From Helianthus annuus (taxonomy: Eukaryota > Streptophyta > Magnoliopsida > Asterales > Asteraceae): a stretch of 64,000 nt of DNA. The notes below the pieces were generated by a model. It did not search any database and had not been told where the DNA came from. It saw only the letters and a list, made by a program, of their open reading frames with translations. The stretch covers positions 117,507,426 to 117,571,425 of the forward strand of contig NC_035448.2 of the NCBI RefSeq assembly GCF_002127325.2. The letters run 5' to 3'. Shown here piece after piece: positions 34,711 to 46,700 of the stretch. Positions within the stretch are counted from its first letter, which is position 1, and every line of letters starts with the position of its first letter. Made by a program: the position numbers and the translations under genes.

Positions 34711-34922
34711 AATGAAAAGTGCGTTTCATATTACAAAATTAATACAATCTTAACGTTTCAAAATGTAATACAAAACCAAAGTTAATATGAAAACGCGCTT
34801 TTGTAATAATAACCAAAAATTTCTAATGAAAAGCGTGTTTTCATATTACAAAACTAATATGATCTTAAAATTTCAAAATGTAACACAAACCGAAAGTTAA
34901 TATGAAAACGCGCTTTTGTAAT
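34711..34922. repeat. Tandem duplication, period about 114 bp
   Basis: 34711-34809 and 34825-34922 share AATGAAAAG, TTTCATATTACAAAA, TTTCAAAATGTAA and GTTAATATGAAAACGCGCTT in order. Confidence 0.8.
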
Positions 34923-35349
34923 ATGAAAAGTTTGTTTTCATATTACAAAATGAACACGATCTTTACTTTTTTCTTGAACTATTCATCATTTCTTCTATCT
35001 TTTTTTGCCATACTGCATTTGCGGCCCGCTCCCGTTCACGCTCGGCATGCTCTTGTTCCTGCTCTTGTTCCCTTTGTGCTAAAGGCGCTTCCATATTTTT
35101 TGGGCCTCTCTTTCTTTTTCCAACTCCGCTTGAACTTTCGTAAGCTAGAATTCATCAAAGTAGACATTATTAATACATATTAACAAAAAAACAAATTGTA
35201 ACATTAAACACATATTTAGGGGCGTTATCATGTGCAAGGGCATTATCGTAAATAACCATAAAACAGGCAAATTGTTCAGTAAAAACAACATCGGCAAAAA
35301 ATGGGTTAACGACGTGTACGTTGTCAGTTAACGACATGTACGTTGCTTA

Positions 35350-35835
35350 TAAGGTTTTTTGAGCGAAAAATCGGCAAAAAAATGTAGGTTTAATTCAGCG
35401 AAAAAACACCAAAAACAGCAGGTTTTTAACAGCAAAAAAAGTAAAAAAAAAAAAAAAGTTCAGGTTATTTCCGCAAAAAAAAGCCTAAAAACTGCAGGTT
35501 TTTTTCAGCAAAGAATCCGCCAAAAATGCAGGTTTTTATCATCAAAAAATTGAAGGATTGTTCAGCCAAAAAAGGCCAAAAATCTGCAGGTTTTTTCAGC
35601 AAAAAAAAAACCCAAAAAAATGCAGGTTTTTATCATCAAAAAATATCAAAAAAGTGCAGGTTCTTTCAGCTAAAAACGGCCTAACAACTGTAGGTTCTTT
35701 CAGCAAAAAAAAATATCCAAAAATGTAGATTTTTCAGCAAAAAGAAACGCCAAAAATGTATATTTTTCAGCAAAAACCGTCAAAAAAAGTGCAGCGTTCT
35801 AGAGCGTTCTACAGGTTTTTTCGGCACTGCAGCGA
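35350..35835. repeat. Degenerate minisatellite (TGCAGGTTTTTTCAGCAAAA unit)
   Basis: About a dozen imperfect units of 35-50 bp, each with GCAGGTTTTT, (T/C)CAGCAAAAA and an A-rich spacer (GCCAAAAA). It lies inside the CACTA-like element and has no coding potential. Confidence 0.75.
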
Positions 35836-36429
35836 TCCGGTTTTTTCTGCAATTTTTATTGACCGGTTTTTTGGATCACCTTAATTATACTAGGCAACAT
35901 TCAGAAATACAATCATTAACTAACAATGCAAAAATTCCTAAATATACCGGCTTTAACCCATGCCATAACCCAATGTCCGTGTAAGCCTAAAAAGGTTTAA
36001 CAAGTTTCTAACACGTTGTACTCTTTTAGCATTGTACTACCATATGAGAGCAACAAGCCAACAAATATCATAAACCTAAAACTTTAAATAATTGCAGTTC
36101 TATATGTGAAGACTAACGTGTCAATCTAAAAAAACAACAATAATGATAATACCTCTTGTAACTGCCTGGCATCATCATATCACGCATAAGTTGTGGAAGA
36201 TGGTGTGCCGATCAGCGCACAAATGAGTATCAGAAGATCCCACCCCGAACAAGTTACCACCCTTACGCTTGGGATTCAAACTCTCCAAATAGCCAAATCA
36301 TCGCATTATGTTTCTTCCGGTACATTTTTTCAAGTTGTTGCGTGTATGCCACGACCTAAAATTTACGAAATGAAAACTTTGAACACTGAGACTTGAATTA
36401 GTAACTATAAACAAATAATGAATGATAAC
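35836..36429. other. Unassigned DNA inside the CACTA-like element
   Basis: AT-rich with short ORFs only. I see no recognisable feature, though it may hold the decayed 3' part of the transposase gene. Confidence 0.4.
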
Positions 36430-37300
36430 TAACATATGAATTCTTTGCACGCTTATAAGTAACAAACTCTAAATTATCAAAGTCATTTGCATCAATCTCT
36501 CCATCTTGTACCCTCTTTTTGCACTCCTTTATAGCGTGGGTCTAGAAGAATACTTTCTTGTATCCAACTTTTTTACCCTCTTTCTTTTCCTACATCAAAC
36601 GGAGTAATGTAAATGATATGTACTAAATGTAGAAATAGTTACTAAAATTTATAATTATGATTAGCTTACCATGTTGGCGCGGTGCTCATCAAATCCGATT
36701 GACCCTCTCGTATGAATGCATAAGTCATTTTTGCGGTTGCTTTTCCCGGCTTCAGACCCATTCTTAAGTGTTCGAGAACTATAAGGGAAAAATATATATC
36801 TAGAATATATAAAGAGAAATAGAAATTAAAAACAATATACAGTAATTTATTAAATTCCTTACACTACACATTCGTTCCCACTTCTCAAGAGGTATCCCAT
36901 CTAGTGGATATCTACGTTGGACATTAAATTGTAATTACCGGTAGGTATTTTATGCCCCTCATCAGTAGCTTTTCTTAGATTTTTGTCTCAGATTTCTCAT
37001 TATGTCTCTAAATCTTCTTTTGAGCACGTTGATAAATGTATCATATATATTAGCATATATATTAGCTGGTTAGCTCCACGATTCCATCTATATTTGGTCT
37101 GTAAAATTAAAAACAAAAGTCAAAATGCCATGATTAAAACAAATAATCAAAAACATATATAAATAATTAATTGATAAGATACCCGAAAGCGGTTGAACAA
37201 GTGCATCCTAACATTATGTGGGACCTTTTTGAATGTGACCCAATCCCCATCATAACATTGCTCATATATATACTTTGCACATCTATTTACCTTATTCTTT
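36430..37300 (-). pseudogene. Plant En/Spm (Ptta/Transposase_24-like) transposase fragment
   Basis: On the minus strand an exon (about 36782-36671) reads LKNGSEAGKSNRKNDL then CIHTRGSIGFDEHRANM, matching the N-R-x-K...H-T-x-G-S motif of plant Ptta/En/Spm transposases. It is followed by a donor-like GTAAGC. The next exon starts after GATGTAG (about 36592) and reads FVTYKRAKNS after a THAIKECKK segment that contains a TAG stop. Upstream, about 37290-37190 reads KYIYEQCYDGDWVTFKKVP, consistent with the same family. The stop makes it nonfunctional; identification rests on motif memory. Confidence 0.55.
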
Positions 37301-37716
37301 GTAAACCTACAATTTTGAAATAACCATATAACTATATTTTTAACATGAAATACATTTTTATAAAAATATAAATTAAAATTTTAAAATTGGAGACATACTT
37401 CTTTCCGTTGCTTTTTATAAATTCCTTCTCACTACCGTCACCATCACCACCGTCGCCACTGTCGTCACCACCACCGTCGTAGCCGCTAACAATGGTGTTG
37501 TTATGGTCCATGAGAACTATGGAAACCGCCTTGATTCTTTCAAATCCCAATATTTGGAGCCGAAAAGGAAATGGCGTGGCTCTAACTATCAACCTCTTGC
37601 TGATTTTCGACATGTGAACCGTGATGCAATGTCCTTCAACCCGGCTCCACCGCTCATGAACCAAACTGGACCGCTAACTTCCGTTTATTATGTCACGTTT
37701 TTCTACATGAGACTCT

Positions 37717-37721
37717 AAGAC
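37717..37721. repeat. Target site duplication of R-G (left), AAGAC
   Basis: AAGAC precedes TGTAGGTCC and recurs at 48877-48881. Confidence 0.95.
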
Positions 37722-38351
37722 TGTAGGTCCCTTTTCTCGGAGGATCGAGAACAAACCTAAACCTTGTTATACTAACCCACTAGCGAGTGCGGAATCCAAG
37801 CTAGCGGGCAAACCGGGATGATGCAAGAACAAACACAAGAACACACAAAGTTCACCGATTAACACCACTGTATTAATACGTATGAAGGTTTACGGTTACA
37901 AGCACAAGGTTTACAATCTGTTTGCAAACTCTCTAAAGTGTGTGTGTGTGTGTGTTTTCCAGCAGAGTTTCTCTAACTCTCCAAATGTGCATCTATCAAA
38001 CACTAACACACTGCATGGGGTATTTATACCCATACATAACAGGTCTGTCCGAAGGATTCGACAGATGGTCCGAAGGATCATCTGTCGATGACAATGTGTC
38101 CGAAAGATCAGCATGGACATCGAAGGATCATCCTTCGATGCCTAATGGTCGAACCATGGTCGAACCATATCTTTCGAGCACCTCGAAGGATGATGCGTAT
38201 CCTTCGAGGCTATCCTTCGATTCAGATAAACATCATGTTGTCCAAGTCAAACTAGGAGGATAGTTGACTTGGTCAACTTACAGACTGATTTGGAAACATC
38301 GTTTACATACAGACCGAATACAGACAAAGTACAGACACAAGTGCACCAACA
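37722..38351 (-). repeat. R-G 3' LTR (630 bp)
   Basis: On the minus strand it runs TGTTGGTGC...GGGACCTACA. The TATA box is at 38021-38028 (plus strand TATTTATA). Upstream in U3 lies an array of TCGAAGGAT/ATCCTTCGA and CGAAAGAT words (38048-38222). U5 has a (TG)n run (37937-37956) and the shared GGATTCCGCA block. Confidence 0.95.
38021..38222 (-). promoter_or_regulatory. U3 motif array and TATA box of R-G
   Basis: About ten copies of CGAAGGAT, CGAAAGAT or their complements, several in inverted pairs (TCGAAGGATCATCCTTCGA), end about 20 bp from the TATA box. The position equals that of the CGACGAAA array in R-F, but the word is different. Confidence 0.6.
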
Positions 38352-38364
38352 AACTCCCCCTTGG
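38352..38364 (-). other. Polypurine tract of R-G
   Basis: CCAAGGGGGAGTT on the minus strand abuts the 3' LTR. Further purine-tract-like words lie at about 38530 and 38563-38593. Confidence 0.9.
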
Positions 38365-40249
38365 CTGTAGCTTTGTCTTTATCTTGTCTTTATCTTCTAT
38401 AGATGTAGACTTGTCTCGAACTTCGACAGTCTTTGGTCTTCGAGTTTCCAAAACTCTGATGTCCTTTCAAGTCTTCATGGTCGGAGGATCTTCAAAGTCT
38501 TCACGTCTTGAAAGCAGAGAGTGTATCAACAAACTACCCGTATCATGTAGGCAGTGTGTTAACAAACTCCCCCTTAACATAAGCTCCCCCTTGAGTTATG
38601 CTCGTGAAATACTTTAACTTTATGAAGTGAGATCCTTGTGGTGTTGATGATAGCCAGCGGCAACTCGATCATCTTCATCTTTTGAGTGCCTTCTCGTCGT
38701 GTCTTCATTCCAAAGCTTGTCATCGACCATGTTCTCCTAGCCTTTAGAATCTGCACATGCAAGAAATCTAAACGCGTAATGAGAACAACTGCTTGGAACA
38801 TAGTATAAGCAAATGACACACGAATGACCATGTCACAATCAAGCACCGTCCGACAGTTTGAAAGTTTAATAAATTTTTCAAATTTTAAATTCTAACTTTC
38901 AAAACATGCAAATTTCGACCGTTTATGAAGATTTAGTCAGTTTGGTTTTCGTTCAGGTTTCAGGCAACGAAGACTTGAGCTCCAACATCGTACGATCGAA
39001 AATAAAGCAGAAATAAAATCTTTTTGGCTTTTATAAAGTTTATATTAAAACACAGATTTCAGGTGTGTTTTTGAAATAAAAAGACAACAATTTAAAATCC
39101 TTTGAGTGTTATCAAACGACATCACCGCTAATGTCGTGCTGATATGCACCAAACGACGAAACTGTTTAAAAGAAAAACAATAAAGATTAAGCAGTAAATA
39201 AATAAATATATACAAACATTCTTTTTGTGAGTTTCGAGGGTAAGAGAATCATATCAGTGTACGGTCATGCCAAAACACTCTTGTTGTTCAGTTAGTTAAC
39301 ATTAAGATAAGCATCCTATAACAATTATCGGTATTGTTGTCCACTTAAGCTCAACTTATCAGATGTAATCATGTTTAGAGGATACGTTAATGTATGGTTT
39401 ATACTTACCAACCGGTGTTCATCCACATCACGACACATTCCCGTATCAAGGTATGCACGAGAGTTCATCTTACCGGTGAGTATACCGATTATCATCTGTT
39501 TGACCGTATAAATTGTGAGATACTCACTTATTTTGATTTGAAAACAAGTCCTTTGTGATATAATCACTTATTGATGAGGAACTTGATTTTCGTATGCATG
39601 AGGGCACAGGTGCAAGTCCGTGAACAGGTCAGTACTTCCGTACAGCAGAGAGACGAACTTGACACCCGGATAAATGTGATATTTTATCACTTATTTGATT
39701 TGGACATGTGATTGTTTATCACTTATTGAGGTCGAATGCAGTATGCAATATGTGCACGTATGTATAGTATCATGGAAGATCTAGACTTGCGTCCCCGTTA
39801 TTTTTCGGTAAAAGATACAACCATGATACCCAGATGATAAGCAGCATAAAGACCGAATATCTCAGAACCTCGGCAATCTATCAAACGAAATTTCGGTACT
39901 AAGACCATATGCCAATGAATGGTTCCCACCTGGTCTTCAGTCGATTAAGATTTATATCACCCTGCACACTTTAAAATGATTGTGAGCCTACCGATACATC
40001 TTATATAGAGCTGCTTATCGCTTTTCATTTAAGGTTTAAAGAGGTTTAGATAGACCACTGATGTACTATCATTTTCTCTTTTGCTCGCCAGGAAACTCAT
40101 TTTTGTTTTTCTATTGTTTTTGTGTTTTTGAAATTTTTCGATGTTTTTGTATTTTCCGATTTTTGGATTTACTCCCCCTAAAATCAACAAACTAAGACAA
40201 ATTTAAAAACACACAAAGATATTTACAAAAATGATTTTCCGATGTTGGT
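38365..40249 (-). other. 3' noncoding region of R-G
   Basis: No sense ORF. It has the same order of blocks as R-E 7502-9278, including the hairpin array and the conserved block at about 39770-39950. The T/A-rich part nearest pol (40020-40240) resembles R-F 23120-23400. Confidence 0.8.
39515..39732 (-). promoter_or_regulatory. Four-hairpin array, R-G copy
   Basis: Inverted repeats at 39515-39527, 39555-39567, 39676-39690 and 39718-39732, each with GTGA/TCAC arms followed on the plus strand by TTATT. All four are perfect in this youngest element. Confidence 0.75.
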
Positions 40250-43200
40250 TTACTCTTGCTTGACCTTAATGCCGTTTACCAATAATAAGAAATCAAATCT
40301 AGATTTGTCAAAAGCTTTGGTAAATAAGTCGGCACGTTGGTCATCGGTGTGGACCTTAACAACATCGATTAGCCTTTTCTCAAAGCAATCACGTATGAAG
40401 TGATATTTGATTTCGATGTGTTTGGTCTTTGAATGCTGCACAGGATTTTTAGTGATATCTAAAGCAGCAGAATTATCAACGTATATAGGAGTAGTTAGGA
40501 ATTCAAAACCGTAGTCCCGCAATTGTTGTTGGATCCAAAGAACTTGTGAACAACAACTTGAGGCAGCAATGTATTCAGCTTCGCATGTTGATGTAGCGAC
40601 ACACGTCTGCTTCTTGCACTGCCAGGTGACTAGGCGATTTCCTAAAAACTGACATCCAGCCGTTGTGGATTTGCCGTCGATTTTACATCCGCCAAAATCA
40701 GAATCACTGAATGCGACCAAGTCAAAGTTATTATCCCTAGGATACCACAGACCGGTGTCTGGATAAGCCTTCAAATAACGAAAAATCCTTTTGACAGCTG
40801 CAAGATGTGAGGCCTTCGGGTTAACTTGATATCTGGCAAGCAGGCACGTTGGGTACATTATATCTGGCCTTGATGCTGTGAGGTACATAAGGGATCCAAT
40901 CATCGCGCGATAGTATGAAGGGCTAACAGGTTCACCCTTCAAGTCAGGAGTTATTCCGTGATTAGTTGGCAGTGGGGTACCAATGGGCGTTGCATCGGAC
41001 ATCTGGAACCGGCTCAAGATGTCTCCAACATATTTAGTCTGATGGATGAATATCCCAGACTCCGTTTGTTGCACTTGTAGGCCCAAAAAGAAATTCATTT
41101 CCCCCATAGCACTCATCTCGAACTTATCCTGCATGATGCGCTCGAAATTCCTACACAAAACATCATTAGTAGAACCAAAAATAATATCATCAACATATAC
41201 CTGAACCAGAAGAAGATCTCCATCTTGTTCTTTGATGAAGAGAGTACAATCGATAAGACCTCTTCGAAAACCGTTCTCCAGCAGATATGTAGATAAGGTT
41301 GCATACCAAGCTCGTGGCGCTTGATGAAGACCATAGAGAGCTTTGTTGAGCAACCAAACCCGATCGGGATGGACAGGATCTTCAAAACCTGGAGGCTGTT
41401 CGACATATACCTCTTCTTCAACCACACCATGTAGAAATGCACTTTTGACGTCCATCTGGTAAACCTTGAATCCTTTGAATGAGGCATAAGCCAGAAAGAT
41501 CCGAATAGCTTCCAGACGTGCAACTGGTGCATAGACTTCGTTGTAGTCGATCCCTTCTATCTGACGAAAACCTTGAACGACTAAACGAGCTTTGTTTCGA
41601 ATAACTACTCCACGGTCGTCTTTCTTGCATTTGAAGACCCATCGAGTGCCAATCTTCTTGTAGTTCTCGGGTTTTTCAACAAGCTTCCAAACACCAAGCT
41701 TGTGAAATTGCTGTAATTCTTCCTGCATGGCTTCAACCCAAGCACTGTCTTTCAATGCTTCCTTCCACGACTTTGGTTCTTCTTGTGACACATAACACGC
41801 GAAGGACCAGTCATTTTGTTGACCAGATTCTCTTATAGCGGAATACAAACCAGCATTCCGGTTGTTTCTCAGCTGATTACGCGTCTGCACTCCGCGATGG
41901 ACATCTCCTATGATATTCTGCTGGGGATGGGTGTCGTGAATCCTCATTTCAGGATTATCCGGTACACGAGCATTGATACCCAAATTGTTCAGATTAAGAT
42001 CAACAACCAACTCCACACCAGGAATGTGGTTAGAAGTGGATGCATTCCCTTCAGCAGTATCGATATTCTGCGTATGAGATGTATCACCAGAGGCACCTTG
42101 AACAGGAGCAGCTGGAGCTGAAGATCCTTCGGCTGCATCATGATATTCATCATCTTCAGAAGAGTCATTATAATCAGCAGCATCTTCATAAACCTCATTT
42201 TGAACCATGTTATTGACTGACGTAGAAGCTTGAGGGTCAACAACAATAGGTCTAACCAATGGCGAGACAGCAGCGTTGTCACTTTCCAACAGCATCCGAG
42301 CAGCTGCTGATTCTTCGTCAAAGGTTGGCAGATTAAAGGAGTCAAATAGCCCATCATAATCGAACATCCACGGATCACCCGGAGCCCTAACAGGACTCGT
42401 GTACCTTTGAACCCTAACTTCACTCCATAACTCAATCTTTTTGGTAGCTAGATTCCAAACACGAAAATTCGGAGTTGCATATCCAAGGAAGAAACCCTCG
42501 ATAGCTCGTGCACCAAACTTTCCATCCGGTTCAATCATAGTACAAGGAGCACCAAACGGTTCAAGGTAAGAAAGATCCGGTTTCCTTCTCTGAAGGAGTT
42601 CGAAGCAAGTCTTGCCATGTCTCTTAACTGTAAGAACTCTGTTCAACGTGTAGCAAGCAGCCGATACAGCCTCTCCCCAGAATTGAATAGGGAGTTCCGA
42701 CTCTACTAACATTGTTCTTGCAGTTTCAATAATAGTTCGATTCTTCCTCTCAGCGACACCATTTTGTTGTGGAGTATAACGAGAACTGTACTCATGAAGA
42801 ATGCCTTTAGAAGTACAAAACTCATCCATAACTTGATTCTTGAATTCAGTTCCATTGTCGCTTCGGATCCTTTTCACTTTCAACGTATAGAGATTCTCCA
42901 ACATTGTAAGAAGATCCTTGAGGATGCCAGGAGTTTCATTTTTGTGTGCCATAAAAGATACCCAAGAAAATCTAGAGTAGTCATCAGTAACTACTAAACA
43001 ATAAGCATCACCAAACGTTGTCTTGTGCTTCATAGGTCCAAAAAGGTCCATATGAAGACGTTCGAGAGGCATGCTAACAGTGTTGATTTTCTTCAAAGGG
43101 TGAGACTTCTTCGTTTGCTTCCCCTTTTGGCACGAGACACAGATATCTTGTAGATGAAAACTTCTTACAGGCACACCATTCACAAGATTATTTTTCACCA

Positions 43201-43696
43201 AATGGTTCATTTTTCTCAAGTGAATGTGTCCCATTCTTCTGTGCCAAGATATAGACTCCTTTTCTGTGGCTTTTGAGACAAAACAAGTAACTTGTGCAGA
43301 TGTAGTAATCGCTTGGCTCATATCGAGAATATAAAGATCATTAACTCTCGGAGCCGATAAGAGAACCCATTCTTGTGGAATTTTGAATCCAGGCTTCAGC
43401 ACATAACAGCCAGCATCATCAAAAATCACTGAGAACTTTTTATCGCAGATTTGCGACACACTGAGAAGATTGTGATCAATTTGCTTCACATAATTGATCT
43501 TATCAAAGCACACGATGCCATTGGAGATACTTCCTTCTCCAGTAATGTACCCGCCTTTATCACCCGCAAAAGCAACATACCCTCCTCTGATATTTCTCAC
43601 GTCATACAGGAGCCGTAAGTCGCCAGTCATGTGCCTGGATGCTCCACTATCAACAATCCAATGACTATTAATAGTTCCTCCTAGAACATCCTGCAC
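40250..43696 (-). CDS. pol polyprotein of R-G (PR-IN-RT-RNase H), intact
   Basis: 1,148 codons without a stop. Protease: [19 protein letters not shown] at residues 17-20. GAG-pre-integrase/zinc region: H152, H157, C187, C190. Integrase catalytic triad: D217 (HMDLFG), D280 (SDNGTEF), E316 (NGVAERKNR), with the usual 35-residue D-E spacing. An acidic linker (about 500-560) precedes reverse transcriptase (about 660-900) with YVDD at 834-837. RNase H has D998/D1000, E1039 and D1074 and ends in the [13 protein letters not shown] block. The first codon is GTG, an in-frame TGA lies two codons upstream, and no ATG occurs before the protease motif. The frame differs from gag, so expression needs splicing or frameshifting. 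It processes gag, reverse-transcribes the RNA and integrates the DNA. Confidence 0.97.
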   Translation of the reverse strand: MQDVLGGTINSHWIVDSGASRHMTGDLRLLYDVRNIRGGYVAFAGDKGGYITGEGSISNGIVCFDKINYVKQIDHNLLSVSQICDKKFSVIFDDAGCYVLKPGFKIPQEWVLLSAPRVNDLYILDMSQAITTSAQVTCFVSKATEKESISWHRRMGHIHLRKMNHLVKNNLVNGVPVRSFHLQDICVSCQKGKQTKKSHPLKKINTVSMPLERLHMDLFGPMKHKTTFGDAYCLVVTDDYSRFSWVSFMAHKNETPGILKDLLTMLENLYTLKVKRIRSDNGTEFKNQVMDEFCTSKGILHEYSSRYTPQQNGVAERKNRTIIETARTMLVESELPIQFWGEAVSAACYTLNRVLTVKRHGKTCFELLQRRKPDLSYLEPFGAPCTMIEPDGKFGARAIEGFFLGYATPNFRVWNLATKKIELWSEVRVQRYTSPVRAPGDPWMFDYDGLFDSFNLPTFDEESAAARMLLESDNAAVSPLVRPIVVDPQASTSVNNMVQNEVYEDAADYNDSSEDDEYHDAAEGSSAPAAPVQGASGDTSHTQNIDTAEGNASTSNHIPGVELVVDLNLNNLGINARVPDNPEMRIHDTHPQQNIIGDVHRGVQTRNQLRNNRNAGLYSAIRESGQQNDWSFACYVSQEEPKSWKEALKDSAWVEAMQEELQQFHKLGVWKLVEKPENYKKIGTRWVFKCKKDDRGVVIRNKARLVVQGFRQIEGIDYNEVYAPVARLEAIRIFLAYASFKGFKVYQMDVKSAFLHGVVEEEVYVEQPPGFEDPVHPDRVWLLNKALYGLHQAPRAWYATLSTYLLENGFRRGLIDCTLFIKEQDGDLLLVQVYVDDIIFGSTNDVLCRNFERIMQDKFEMSAMGEMNFFLGLQVQQTESGIFIHQTKYVGDILSRFQMSDATPIGTPLPTNHGITPDLKGEPVSPSYYRAMIGSLMYLTASRPDIMYPTCLLARYQVNPKASHLAAVKRIFRYLKAYPDTGLWYPRDNNFDLVAFSDSDFGGCKIDGKSTTAGCQFLGNRLVTWQCKKQTCVATSTCEAEYIAASSCCSQVLWIQQQLRDYGFEFLTTPIYVDNSAALDITKNPVQHSKTKHIEIKYHFIRDCFEKRLIDVVKVHTDDQRADLFTKAFDKSRFDFLLLVNGIKVKQE

Positions 43697-43715
43697 ATGT
43701 CAAATAAACACATCA
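43690..43715 (-). promoter_or_regulatory. gag/pol junction with acceptor-like ATGTGCAG|G
   Basis: Gag ends in TGA (43715-43713). Twenty-some bases later ATGTGCAG|GATGTT opens pol in another frame. The same arrangement occurs at 19647-19670 (ATATGTAG|GATGTT), 53182-53159 and 63621-63644 (ATGTGCAG|GGTGTT). The AG is kept even where the codon is a stop. A 3' splice site for a pol mRNA is an inference. Confidence 0.45.
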
Positions 43716-46700
43716 GTTGAGAATGGGGACCCAAGCCTTAGTGGTCTTGGGTCGTCCCTTGGCATCACGATACGTAAGCTCTATCTCTTGATGGTTTTCA
43801 AGAACAACTGCTCCCCCTGAATTGTCACCCGACTTAGGTAACCAAGTTTGTCTGTGCCTACCAGTTTTTGAAGATTCTGGTTTAACAGGTTGTGACACAC
43901 TTGGTTCCTTCTGAACTGTTTTAACTTCAGATTTTAAAGCTTTTTCAACAGTTTTTATGTTCTTACGTCGTTGTTTAGTTTCTTGTTCTTTTACAGTTCG
44001 TTTATCTTGTTTAGGTGAAACTGACCGACGTTGAGGGTGAACTGTTTCAGGTGAAGCTTTTTCAACCATTTTCTTCTTTGGAGCATTTGGGCAATTTCTG
44101 ATAATGTGCCCAATTTCTCCACATTTGAAACAAGTTCTCCTTTCAACAGACTTAGGAGAACTTGATCGACTACCAGATGTTGAGCTTGTAGAACCTGAGG
44201 TACTTGCTTTTTCATCACACCCGTTTGTGTGTTGGGTGTAATTGTTATCACTGTTTCGTTTCAAAATCTTGACTTGTTGTACAAAATCAGTGTTTGATTT
44301 GTTTTCAAAAGTCTCAATTTTATCTGTACCTTTTGATGCTACAAACTTAACATCTTTTCCTTTCTTCATGTAACGAGCTCCTTTTGTTTCAACTTTAGCC
44401 TTTGGCTTTGGAGCTCGTTGTGGTTGTTTACCCTTAGAAGCAGTAGGTTGTCGAGTGGTTGGAGATTTTTGATTACCAAATTGTTTCCTAATCTCAGCCT
44501 TAGGAATTGGATCACATTGTGTTACCACAATTCCCGGAAGTGTTTTTCCCAAAAATTTGTTTGTATTGTCTTCAAAGACTTTGTCAATCAAAGATTTATT
44601 TACATTTTTAATTGGAAAAACATGATCTGAGTAGATTTTATTATCTCCAACCAAAGTGTACAACACATTACTGCTTTTAACAGTAGACACACTTGTCTTA
44701 TCAACCTTGACAGGATCAATCACTTGCTTCTCAACAGATGAAGCCTCAGGAGTATCAGGATCACAAAGGATGTGATTCTCAATGGGAATGACAACTCCTT
44801 TCATCTTGTTAAGTGAGTTATCCTGTTCACTCACATCCACTTCTGATTCATCATCCGATGACTCACAGTCCTCGATGATTGGAGGACTTTGTTTCATGGA
44901 TGTTGAAGCTTCCTGTTGCTCTGTGGATGTATTTTCAGAATTCTCCGGTTTGAACCCTAGGCCAGTAGAAAATTCCTCAAAGTTCAAAGGCACACTGGGT
45001 TCATACCGGGGCATTTCCTCTTCATCAGGCATCTTGGTATAGTTGTCCATCAAAGGGGGTGGACACGCCTTATACCCTACACCTTTCACGTTACCTTTCA
45101 GTTGTTGAACGTCTATGATGTGATCAAGCACAAATCGGGAGTTAGAATAACTATCCAATTTCTGTTTGATCGCATCATGCTTGCATTGGGCAATGGCTAA
45201 TTGCTTCTTAGTTTCTTCCACAAGATTAATGTATTCATTTATACTTACTTGTTTGTGGTAAACTACTTTGTTAACCTCGGACACATTTTTCTTTAATGTT
45301 TCTATTACAGATTTAAATTCTTTTTCATTCCGGGTTAAAGCCATGTTTGCCTCTTGGCATTTTGACAGTTCAATAACCAAATTCTGATTATGACTATGAA
45401 GCTTTTCTGATTCAAGCTTCATATCTGCACATGATTTACAAATACTAGGAGCAGGAGGTTCAGAAGTTACCTGACTAGTAGAGGCTGAACCATTTGCCAT
45501 AAAGGCAGTTTGAAAAGAAAAAGCTCCATCTTCAGAGAATAGCTTTTCCATTTCCGTTGATGTAGCAGCAGCCTTCCTAATCAGAATTGATTTCTGACAT
45601 TGAAGCTCATCAGCTTCATTCAGTAGCTCCTGTATATCATCATCTCCTTCTTCATTCACATCAGGCTCTGAGTGATTATCCCCAGAAACAGAGCCTTCTT
45701 CATCCGAACTGCCCGAATAACCAGAACTGTCATCGCTCCCAGAAGATTCTTCTTTATGAACCTGCTCGATGACTTTAGCATACAATGCAGTTCCACTTCC
45801 TTGATCACCTTCACCAAACTGCACTGACCAGTCACATCCTTCATCAGCTTGAACAGCCAAAGCCCGATTGTGATTGGTAGCTCCAGGCTGTCCCTGATTG
45901 TTATTCACTGCCACCATCCTCCGTTCACGGTTTTCTTGTTGGGCATTCGCATTAGTCTGGTTTCTGAACGGGTTGTGATTGCCGTGTTTTGTTGGTCGAG
46001 TGCACTCACGTTTAAAGTGCCCTTTCTCGCCACAATTAAAGCACGTGACGGCATTAATATCAAACCCATACTTCGTGTTTTTCTTTCCTTCCAACGAAGT
46101 TCTTCCAGTTCTCGCCATGAAATCTTTTGCCCTTCTAACCGCACTAGCAAAAGCCCATTTAATATCCATCAACTCCATTTCTTCCTTGTCGATCTGATCA
46201 TAATCTTCATTGGTCATGTTGATGTTTCCAAGCTGACCAGCTACCAAACCACAGTAAGCACTGACCATGGTGTTGATAATTTCCATATGTTCCTTAGCAA
46301 CTTCAATACTAAGGTGTGAAAGATTTGAGTTGTCGACTCGGATTGTGTGATGACTTTGGGATTGAGGTTGAGGATTGCTTGTATAGTGAGCTTGCTGTTG
46401 TTGTTGTTGAGGTTGTGGTTGTGGCTGTGTTGGAACAGGAATGTAAGACCTCGGATCGAATTGAGGTTGTGGTGGAGCAGCTGTTGATTGAGGAAATGGA
46501 AAAGAACTCGTATTGGACACAAAAGCAGTTTGAAGCTTCGGTTGCTGAACAGAACTAGCTGAAGGACCAAAACCAGGCAAATACATTTCTGTATTTTGAG
46601 GAGCAGGAGCACGCCTTGCTTTCCTAATTTCTTCATCATTTTTATGTTCCAGCTTCTGAATGAACTCATAGATGTTAATCTCATCTAGAGCTTTAGTATG

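Larger units (their letters stand above)
34152..37716. mobile_element. CACTA-like (En/Spm) DNA transposon, one end seen, interrupted by R-G
   Basis: CACTACTAGAAAA at 34152 is the classic CACTA terminus. The next 450 bp hold many degenerate CGACAAATT/TTGCGACA words in both orientations, like CACTA subterminal repeats. A transposase-like pseudogene lies at 36430-37300. The reciprocal end (TTTTCTAGTAGTG) is not found. The internal sequence was split by R-G at AAGAC and may continue at 48882-49035. Confidence 0.65.

Noticed and set aside
37332..37664. 110-codon minus-strand ORF with an Asp/Gly-rich stretch
   Set aside because: It could be an exon of the CACTA-like transposase gene, but no motif supports it and low-complexity composition could keep it open by chance.
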